Shown: positions 1-4,921 of the stretch, in pieces | How positions within the stretch are numbered: the first letter of the stretch is position 1 | How the letters are laid out: every line of letters starts with the position of its first letter | Assembly: GCA_023421635.1 (NCBI GenBank) | Contig: JAEZSU010000267.1 | Location: 1-5,838, forward strand | Direction: 5' to 3' | Length of the DNA stretch: 5,838 bases | Source: Actinomycetes bacterium | GTDB lineage: Bacteria; Actinomycetota; Actinomycetes; Actinomycetales; Microbacteriaceae | Made by a program: the position numbers and the translations under genes | The notes under the pieces: model-generated | The model's database searches: none | What the model was told of the DNA's origin: nothing | What the model saw: only the letters and a program-made list of their open reading frames with translations

Positions 1-532
1 GCACCGCGTGCTGCGTCAGGGTGCGCGCGGCGACCACCTCGTCGCGGTGCACGACGGCGAAGCCCGCGAGGGTGACCTCGGCGGCGCGGAGCGTGCCGAG
101 CAGGCTCCGTCCGGCGCGGTGCGCGACGAGCATGAGTGCGGAGTCGAGGATGTCCTGACTCGTGGCGCCGCGGTGCACCCAGGTGCGTGCGTCGACCGAG
201 ACCCGGTCCTTCAGCCGGCCCACGAGCGGGATCACCGGGTTGCCGCCGGCGACGGCGGCATCGCGCAGCGCGGCGCGGTCGATCCAGCGGCTGTCGCAGG
301 GTTCGCCCTGGCCGCACCAGCCGAGGGCGTCCGACACCTCGGCCGCGACCGCATCCGGGGCGAAGCCGATCGCCGCCCAGGCGCGCGTGAGCGCGACCTC
401 GGCGGCGACCAGCGCGTCCATGCCGGCCGCGTCGGCCACCTCGGCATCGTGGCCGACGGTCACCGGCGACAGCAGACCCTCGTCGACGGCGTCGGGGTGG
501 GCGTCGTCGGTGGAAGGTACGTCAGAAGGCAA
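1..532 (-). CDS. pcaB: 3-carboxy-cis,cis-muconate cycloisomerase, partial (C-terminus beyond left edge)
   Basis: PcaB converts 3-carboxy-cis,cis-muconate, the product of PcaHG, to 4-carboxymuconolactone in the cytoplasmic beta-ketoadipate pathway. It belongs to the fumarase/aspartase superfamily. About 177 codons are visible before the left edge, against roughly 450 in a full family member. Family landmarks are GLLSPV near residue 19, GGNPVIPLV at 96-104, the signature WVHRGATSQDILDSALML at 118-135, and RTLTQHAV at 170-177 with the conserved QHA histidine. The frame is open back to a TTG at 532-530 inside the end of pcaG, giving an 11-bp overlap; an AAGGAG sequence lies about 10 nt upstream of it. 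The first in-frame ATG (421-419) would delete the conserved GLLSPV region, so I prefer the TTG, though the exact start is uncertain. The overlap implies co-transcription and probably translational coupling with pcaG. Function is secure; only the start and the missing C-terminus are open. Confidence 0.93.
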   Translation of the reverse strand, partial: MPSDVPSTDDAHPDAVDEGLLSPVTVGHDAEVADAAGMDALVAAEVALTRAWAAIGFAPDAVAAEVSDALGWCGQGEPCDSRWIDRAALRDAAVAGGNPVIPLVGRLKDRVSVDARTWVHRGATSQDILDSALMLVAHRAGRSLLGTLRAAEVTLAGFAVVHRDEVVAARTLTQHAV

Positions 533-1112
533 GGAACACGGTCTCCTTCTCGCCCTGCAGGTGGATGTCGTGGGTCAGATCACCCTCGGGCGTTCGCGTC
601 GCGACGAGCGTAGCGCGCTCCTCGGGCGTCAGCGACGCCAGCAGCGGGTCGGCCGCCAAGAGGTCGGCGTACTCGGGCAGGTAGATGCGCGTGTGCAGCT
701 TGTTCGGCAGGCCGCGGGCGAACACGACGACGGCGAAGAACGGCGCCTTGCCGTCCACCGGGCCGGGGTTGCGGGTCCAGAAGTCGTACCCGCCCTCGTC
801 GGTGGTGAAGGAGCGGCCGAACCCGGTGAAGGTGTGGTCGTCGCGGCGGCGGGCACCGCGGTTCCGCGAGATCGTCCCGTCGCTGTCCGCACCCCAGATC
901 TCGATGCAGGCATCCGGGATGGGAGCGCCCGCGCCGTCGAAGATGGTGCCGGAGAGCACCATCGCGCCGGTCGAGTGCGGGAACACGACCTCGTGCATCT
1001 TGTCGTACTTCAACCCGAAGGCGAAGAAGGGGCCGATCGTCTGCCCTGCGGTGGGCTCGAGGGTCGGCTCACCCGCGGCGGCGTTGCGGCGGGATCGGGT
1101 CTCGGTGGTCAT
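522..1112 (-). CDS. pcaG: Protocatechuate 3,4-dioxygenase, alpha subunit
   Basis: This is the 196-residue alpha subunit of protocatechuate 3,4-dioxygenase, the intradiol enzyme that opens the protocatechuate ring to 3-carboxy-cis,cis-muconate. The alpha subunit has no iron but shares the beta-sandwich fold and helps shape the active site at the alpha/beta interface. Visible landmarks are TAGQTIGPFF at residues 21-30, the GTIFDGAGAPIPDACIEIW strand region at about 55-73, and FARGL...HTRIYLP at 131-146, whose Arg133 matches the arginine that family members contribute to the active site. The iron-ligand tyrosines and the HIH pair of the beta subunit are absent, which separates it from PcaH. Length is normal for the family. 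The ATG lies one base after the pcaH stop codon, with a GGGAG-type ribosome site inside the end of pcaH, so the two subunits are coupled in one message. Its own 3' end overlaps pcaB by 11 bp. Confidence 0.96.
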   Translation of the reverse strand: MTTETRSRRNAAAGEPTLEPTAGQTIGPFFAFGLKYDKMHEVVFPHSTGAMVLSGTIFDGAGAPIPDACIEIWGADSDGTISRNRGARRRDDHTFTGFGRSFTTDEGGYDFWTRNPGPVDGKAPFFAVVVFARGLPNKLHTRIYLPEYADLLAADPLLASLTPEERATLVATRTPEGDLTHDIHLQGEKETVFLAF

Positions 1113-1113
1113 C

Positions 1114-1932
1114 TCAGTGCTCTCCCTCGGGCTCGAACCAGGTTGCGTCGGGACCGTCGACGACGATGTCCCAGCGGTAGCCCATGGAGAACTCCGGCAC
1201 CGTGAGGTCGTGGTCGTAGGTCGAGATCAGCCGGTCGCGGTCCTTCTGGCTGCGGATGGTGTTGTAGATGGGGTCGAGGGCGAACAGCGGGTCGCCCGGG
1301 AAGTACATCTGCGTGATGATGCGCTGCGTGAAGCCCGACCCGAACAGCGAGAAGTGGATGTGGGCCGGTCGCCACGCGTTCACGTGGTTCTTCCACGGGT
1401 AGGGCCCGGGCTTGATCGTGGTGAAGAAGTACTCGCCGTCGTCGTTGGTGACGGTGCGGCCGGCGCCCGTGAAGTTCGGGTCGAGCGGAGCGGGATGCTG
1501 GTCGCGCTGGTGGATGTACCGGCCCGCGGCGTTGGCCTGCCAGATCTCCACGAGCTGGTTGCGCAGCGGCCGGCCCCAGCTGTCGAGCACGCGGCCGGTG
1601 ACGGTGATCCGCTCGCCCTGGGGCTCCCCGGTGTGCTGCAGGGTGAGGTCGGACTCGATGAGCGCGACGTCACGCTGCCCGAACGCGGGCGACCACAGCT
1701 CGATCGACTCGGGGTCGACCAGGCGCGGGTTCTTGGTCGGGTGGCGGAGGATGCTGGAGCGGTACGGCGCGAAGTCGTACAGCGTCTTGGGCACCTCCTC
1801 ACCGGCGGCCTCGCGGGCCTCGGCTGCGGCGTGCAGCTGCGCCATCTCGGCGTTGATCTCACGCTGCGACGGCATGTCGGCGGAGGCGAGCAAGCTCTCC
1901 GGTGCCGCGGCGGTGGGTGTCGGCTCTGCCAT
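1114..1932 (-). CDS. pcaH: Protocatechuate 3,4-dioxygenase, beta (iron-binding) subunit
   Basis: PcaH is the catalytic non-haem Fe(III) subunit that pairs with PcaG for intradiol cleavage of protocatechuate. All four iron ligands of the family can be placed in the 272-residue protein: Tyr139 (GRYIH), Tyr178 (GPYPW), His191 and His193 (RPAHIHF). Their spacing (39, 13 and 2 residues) equals that of Tyr408/Tyr447/His460/His462 in the Pseudomonas putida enzyme. The second-sphere residues Arg188 and Gln208 also align. An N-terminal beta-subunit region (about 25-95) precedes the dioxygenase sandwich. I chose the ATG at 1932-1930 because an AAGGGGA ribosome site lies 6 nt upstream. An in-frame ATG at 1989 would add 19 residues with no homology value and no visible ribosome site. 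It is the first gene of the pcaHGB operon. An operator-like inverted repeat lies 71-88 bp upstream, next to the stop codon of the neighbouring IclR gene. Confidence 0.97.
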   Translation of the reverse strand: MAEPTPTAAAPESLLASADMPSQREINAEMAQLHAAAEAREAAGEEVPKTLYDFAPYRSSILRHPTKNPRLVDPESIELWSPAFGQRDVALIESDLTLQHTGEPQGERITVTGRVLDSWGRPLRNQLVEIWQANAAGRYIHQRDQHPAPLDPNFTGAGRTVTNDDGEYFFTTIKPGPYPWKNHVNAWRPAHIHFSLFGSGFTQRIITQMYFPGDPLFALDPIYNTIRSQKDRDRLISTYDHDLTVPEFSMGYRWDIVVDGPDATWFEPEGEH

Positions 1933-2002
1933 AGGTGTCCCCTTCGACGACTGGGCGGATGACTCAAGCGTGGCACCGCACCGTCGCATCAGCCGGTGTC
2001 GG

Positions 2003-2020
2003 TTCTCAGCGAGTGGGAAT
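2003..2020. promoter_or_regulatory. Candidate IclR-type operator upstream of pcaH
   Basis: The sequence TTCTCA-N5-TGGGAA is an imperfect 17-bp inverted repeat, with five of six arm positions matching, centred at 2011, 79 bp upstream of the pcaH start. Read on the minus strand it begins ATTCCC, as does the perfect repeat upstream of pobA, and about 11 of 18 aligned positions are the same in the two sites. IclR-family proteins bind palindromes of about this size, so it is a plausible binding site for one or both local regulators. It abuts the stop codon of the minus-strand IclR gene. No clear -35/-10 pair is visible in the rest of the 87-bp gap (1933-2019). Confidence 0.45.
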
Positions 2021-2772
2021 CAGCTCGGCCGCAGCGCTCGCGTGAGGTCCTTCGCGGCCTGCACGACGAGCGGTGCGAGACGGCGTTCGAGGGTGTCGGA
2101 GTCGTGCGCGACGATGCCGACGGCGACCGGTGGCAGCCCGGCGACGTTGCCGAGGGCCGCCGCGACCGAGACGTTGCCGAGGGTCATCTCGCCGTGCGTC
2201 ACCGCGTAGCCGCGGGTCCGGGCGGTGGCGAGTTCGGCACGGAGCGCCGCGGGGTCGGTGATCGAGAGCGTCGTCTCGGGGAGGAGCGGGGCTGCGAGGT
2301 ACTCGTCGAGCCAGGCCGCGTCGCGCGTCGCGAGCAGCGCCTTGCCGACCCCGGTGGTGTGCAGCGGATGTCGCCCGCCCATGCGGCCGAGGGTCGGCAC
2401 CGACGCCTGGCCGGTGATCCGGCCGGCGAAGATGGCGGTCGCGGTCGGCGGCGTCGGCGCGTCGAGCACGGCCAGGTGCACGTTCTCGCCCGTCGCCTCG
2501 TACAGCCGCACCATGTGCGGCAGCGCGGTCTCGCGCAGGCGCACGGCGAACGGCGACAGCTCCCCGAGTTCCCACAGCCGCAGGCCCACGGCATAGCGGA
2601 ATCCGTCGGTGCGGCCGAGCAGGCCCTCCTCGAGCAGCTGCCCGATGAGCCGGTGCACGGTCGACAGCGGCAGGCCGGACCGCGCGGCGAGCTGCGCGGC
2701 GGTGAGTTCGGGGGTGTCCTCGTCGAACGCCGCGAGCACCCGCATCGCGCGCTGCAGCATCCCCTCGGCCAT
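2020..2772 (-). CDS. IclR-family transcriptional regulator, candidate regulator of pcaHGB
   Basis: This 250-residue protein has the standard IclR layout. An N-terminal winged helix-turn-helix spans about residues 4-65: TAAQLAARSGLP followed by the recognition helix region STVHRLIGQLLEEGLL. A C-terminal effector-binding domain runs from about 75 to 248 and contains RLWELG, HPLHTTGVGKALLA (135-148) and RGYAVTHGEMTLGNVSVAAAL. The start at 2772 follows a GGAGGAG sequence a few bases upstream. An in-frame ATG at 2844 would add 24 glycine/alanine-rich residues, has no ribosome site and overlaps the divergent start codon, so I reject it. The gene is upstream of and co-directional with pcaHGB, separated by 87 bp that carry an operator-like repeat. 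This suggests control of protocatechuate genes, as with PcaR/PcaU-type IclR members, but the effector and target are inferred from context. It resembles the divergent neighbour closely enough to be a paralogue. Confidence 0.93.
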   Translation of the reverse strand: MAEGMLQRAMRVLAAFDEDTPELTAAQLAARSGLPLSTVHRLIGQLLEEGLLGRTDGFRYAVGLRLWELGELSPFAVRLRETALPHMVRLYEATGENVHLAVLDAPTPPTATAIFAGRITGQASVPTLGRMGGRHPLHTTGVGKALLATRDAAWLDEYLAAPLLPETTLSITDPAALRAELATARTRGYAVTHGEMTLGNVSVAAALGNVAGLPPVAVGIVAHDSDTLERRLAPLVVQAAKDLTRALRPS

Positions 2773-2842
2773 GGCTCCTCCGCCGTCGAGGCTACCTGCC
2801 CCGGCGTGCGGATCCGCAGTCGTGCCGTGGGATGCTGGGCGC
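2773..2842. promoter_or_regulatory. Divergent promoter region between two IclR genes, with a 12-bp palindrome
   Basis: Only 70 bp separate the two divergent regulator start codons, so both promoters must lie here or within the neighbouring genes. TGCGGATCCGCA at 2807-2818 is a perfect 12-bp palindrome and a candidate autoregulatory operator. On the minus strand TAGCCT (2794-2789) fits a TANNNT -10 box for the minus-strand regulator, and the palindrome would then cover its -35 zone. The implied leader is very short. No convincing -10 is seen for the plus-strand gene. The palindrome does not resemble the repeats upstream of pobA and pcaH. Confidence 0.4.
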
Positions 2843-3595
2843 ATGGCGAACTCGCCCAGCGGTGACACGATGACCGAGCGGCTCGTGCGGGTGCTGGAGA
2901 CGTTCACGACCGAGCGCACCGTGCAGACCGCGGCGGAGATCGGCCGCCGCGCGGGGCTCCCCTCGTCCACCGCGCACCGGATCGTCGACGAGCTCGTGGG
3001 CGCCGGGCTGCTCGAACGCGACGACGACCGCCGCATCCGGCTCGGGATGCGGTTGTGGGAGCTGGCGCTCCGAGGCTCGAGCGCGCTGCGGCTGCGGCAG
3101 GCCGCGCTGCCGTTCATGCAGGAGGTGCAGCGGCAGGTGCGCGAGCACACCCAGCTCGCGGTGCTGGAGCAGGACGAGGCCCTCTTCCTCGAGCGGCTCT
3201 CGCACCCCGACGCCGGCGCGAACATCACCCGGGTGGCCGGGCGCCTGCCGCTGCACGCGTCGTCCTCCGGGCTCGTGCTGCTCGCGCACGCCGATCCCGC
3301 GCTGCGCGAACGCGTGCTGAGCCGGCCGCTGCGACCGCTCGCCCGCGAGACCGTGACGGATGCGGACGCCCTCCGCCGCATCCTCGCGTCGATCCGTCGG
3401 CAGGGGTTCGTCGTGGCGCCGGGGACCGTCGAGACGGTCTCCACCGGGGTGGCGGTGCCGCTCCGGAGCGCCGGCGAGGTCGTCGCCGCGCTGTCGGTGG
3501 TGCTCCCCCGCGACACCGACCCGACCGCATCCGTCGCCTCGCTCCGGGAGGCCGCCGCCGGCATCGAGGCCGCCCTCCGCGCCGACCGCCGCTGA
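2843..3595 (+). CDS. IclR-family transcriptional regulator, candidate PobR-like regulator of pobA
   Basis: From the ATG at 2843 this protein is 250 residues long, the same as the divergent IclR neighbour. The N-terminal winged helix-turn-helix covers about residues 10-70, with TAAEIGRRAGLP and SSTAHRIVDELVGAGLLERD containing the recognition helix. The effector domain follows from about 80, with RLWELALRGSSALRLRQAALPFM, GRLPLHASSSGLVLLA (133-148) and a C-terminal beta-rich part (GVAVPLRSAGEVVAALSVV). The start is uncertain: neither the ATG at 2843 nor the in-frame ATG at 2870 (241 residues) has a strong ribosome site, the latter having only GGTGA nearby. Both keep the whole DNA-binding domain. 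The gene lies 86 bp upstream of pobA on the same strand with an operator-like repeat between them, so control of 4-hydroxybenzoate hydroxylation is the natural reading. The effector is an inference, as IclR proteins cannot be assigned ligands from sequence alone. Confidence 0.93.
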   Translation: MANSPSGDTMTERLVRVLETFTTERTVQTAAEIGRRAGLPSSTAHRIVDELVGAGLLERDDDRRIRLGMRLWELALRGSSALRLRQAALPFMQEVQRQVREHTQLAVLEQDEALFLERLSHPDAGANITRVAGRLPLHASSSGLVLLAHADPALRERVLSRPLRPLARETVTDADALRRILASIRRQGFVVAPGTVETVSTGVAVPLRSAGEVVAALSVVLPRDTDPTASVASLREAAAGIEAALRADRR

Positions 3596-3601
3596 CCCGG
3601 A

Positions 3602-3616
3602 TCCCGTTGAACGGGA
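3602..3616. promoter_or_regulatory. Perfect 15-bp inverted repeat upstream of pobA, candidate IclR operator
   Basis: TCCCGTTGAACGGGA has two perfect 7-bp arms around a single central G, centred 73 bp upstream of the pobA start codon and 7 bp after the stop of the IclR gene. Size and symmetry fit the roughly 15-bp palindromes bound by IclR-family regulators. With the flanking AT the minus-strand reading starts ATTCCC, like the site upstream of pcaH. The repeat also contains TTGAAC, a possible -35 element (4 of 6 matches to TTGACA), but I find no good -10 at the right spacing. A short rho-independent terminator is less likely because the stem is short, the loop would be too small and no T-run follows. 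Confidence 0.5.
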
Positions 3617-3681
3617 ATCCTCGCGAACATGCGGATGCTGCGCGGCACACTGGGGCCATCGCATCCGTCGAGGGAGACGCC

Positions 3682-4869
3682 ATGACCGACACCATCCGCA
3701 CCCGCGTGGCCATCATCGGGGCCGGGCCCGCCGGGCTCCTGCTCTCGCACCTGCTCGCCGCCGACGGCATCGAGTCCGTCATCGTCGACCAGCGCTCGCG
3801 CGAGGAGATCGAGAAGACGATCCGCGCCGGCATCCTCGAGCAGGGCACGGTCGATGTGCTCACCCAGACCGGCGCGTCCGAGCGGGTGCTCGTCGACGGC
3901 CATCGCCACGACGGCATCGAGCTGCGCTTCGAGGGCGAGGGGCACCGCATCGACTTCCCCGGCCTCGTCGGCCGCAGCGTCTGGCTCTACCCGCAGCACG
4001 AGGTGCTGAAGGACCTCATCGCCACTCGGCTCGCCGCCGGCCAGGACATCCGCTTCGGCGTCACGGCCGAGCGGGTCGAGGGCGCGGAGACCGACCGTCC
4101 GAGCGTCGTGATCACGGATGCCGACGGCACCTCCGCCGAGATCGTCGCCGACTTCATGGTCGGCGCAGACGGCTCCCGCTCCGTCGCGCGCGCGGCGGTG
4201 ACCGGCTCCTCGACCGGCGGCTACTTCCGCGAGTACCCGTTCGCGTGGTTCGGCATCCTGTGCGAGGCGCCGCCGAGCTCGGACGAGCTCATCTACAGCA
4301 ACTCCCCGAACGGGTTCGCGCTCATCAGCCAGCGCTCGGCCACCGTGCAGCGGATGTACTTCCAGTGCGACCCCGAGGCCGACCCCGAGTCGTTCAGCGA
4401 GGCGCAGCTGTGGGACGAGCTGCAGAAGCGCGTGCCCGGCACGACGCTGAACGAGGGCCCGATCTTCCAGCGCGACGTGCTGCGGTTCCGCAGCTTCGTC
4501 GCGCACGAGCTGCGGCACGGTCGCGTCGCGCTCGTGGGCGACGCGGCGCACACCGTGCCGCCGACCGGCGCGAAGGGCATGAACCTCGCGGTCGCCGACG
4601 TCGTGCTGCTCTCGCGCGCGATCGAGGCGCTCCTCGCCCGGAACGAGGACGCTCCACTCGACCGCTATGCCGAGGTCGCGTCCCGCCGCATCTGGAAGGC
4701 ACAGCACTTCTCGTGGTGGATGACGAGCATGCTGCACGTCGCGCCCGATGCGAGCGACTTCGACCGCCGCCGCCAGGTCGGCGAGCTCCGCAGCGTCGTC
4801 GAGTCCGAGGCCGGGCGCACCTTCCTCGCCGAGGCCTACACCGGCTGGCCGCTGGAGACCGCGCTCTGA
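3682..4869 (+). CDS. pobA: 4-hydroxybenzoate 3-monooxygenase (p-hydroxybenzoate hydroxylase)
   Basis: PobA is a cytoplasmic FAD enzyme that uses reduced nicotinamide and O2 to hydroxylate 4-hydroxybenzoate to protocatechuate, the substrate of PcaHG. At 395 residues it matches the 394-residue Pseudomonas fluorescens enzyme almost without gaps. Visible motifs are the FAD-binding GAGPAG at 13-18, RAGILEQG at 48-55, the DG motif VGADGSRSVAR at 160-170, and GDAAHTVPPTGAKGMN at 286-301. Active-site residues are all present: Tyr205, Ser216, Arg218, Arg224, Tyr226, Pro294, Asn301 and Tyr386, equivalent to Tyr201, Ser212, Arg214, Arg220, Tyr222, Pro293, Asn300 and Tyr385. FSWWMTSMLH near 343-352 is also typical. 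The segment equivalent to Pseudomonas residues 33-38, linked to NADPH preference, differs here (Gln37 and Glu42 in place of Arg33 and Tyr38). The ATG follows AGGGAG by 5 nt. The gene sits directly downstream of an IclR regulator and an operator-like repeat. Confidence 0.97.
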   Translation: MTDTIRTRVAIIGAGPAGLLLSHLLAADGIESVIVDQRSREEIEKTIRAGILEQGTVDVLTQTGASERVLVDGHRHDGIELRFEGEGHRIDFPGLVGRSVWLYPQHEVLKDLIATRLAAGQDIRFGVTAERVEGAETDRPSVVITDADGTSAEIVADFMVGADGSRSVARAAVTGSSTGGYFREYPFAWFGILCEAPPSSDELIYSNSPNGFALISQRSATVQRMYFQCDPEADPESFSEAQLWDELQKRVPGTTLNEGPIFQRDVLRFRSFVAHELRHGRVALVGDAAHTVPPTGAKGMNLAVADVVLLSRAIEALLARNEDAPLDRYAEVASRRIWKAQHFSWWMTSMLHVAPDASDFDRRRQVGELRSVVESEAGRTFLAEAYTGWPLETAL

Positions 4870-4885
4870 CCCCACCTCCGCGCCC

Positions 4886-4912
4886 CCGCGCCAACGCGAA
4901 CGCGCAGCGCGG
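4886..4912. terminator. Possible bidirectional hairpin between convergent genes
   Basis: The 52-bp gap between the convergent ends of pobA and the transporter gene contains CCGCGC (4886-4891) and its complement GCGCGG (4907-4912) around a 15-nt loop. The loop itself contains CGCG-AA-CGCG. A GC stem here could act as a shared terminator, but no T-run follows on either strand and such GC-rich pairing arises easily by chance in this DNA. The main support is its position between convergent genes. Confidence 0.3.
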
Positions 4913-4921
4913 CGGGCCGGA

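Noticed and set aside
685..1962. Long plus-strand open frames antisense to pcaH and pcaG
   Set aside because: They have no recognisable domains, while the minus-strand frames carry complete PcaH and PcaG signatures including all iron ligands. They are GC-driven shadows.
1939..1967. TTGAGT (1967-1962, minus strand) as a -35 box for pcaH
   Set aside because: The position 17 bp downstream falls in AAGGGG, part of the ribosome site, with no resemblance to a -10 element.
1974..1998. CACCG...CGGTG inverted repeat after the minus-strand IclR gene as a terminator
   Set aside because: The arms are only 5 bp with a 15-nt loop and no T-run. Such matches are frequent by chance in this GC-rich DNA, and a terminator here would need an extra promoter for pcaHGB that I cannot see.
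2773..2844. A 24-residue N-terminal extension of the minus-strand IclR protein starting at ATG 2844-2842
   Set aside because: The extension is glycine/alanine-rich with no family match and no ribosome site. Its start codon overlaps that of the divergent gene, whereas the start at 2772 has GGAGGAG just upstream.
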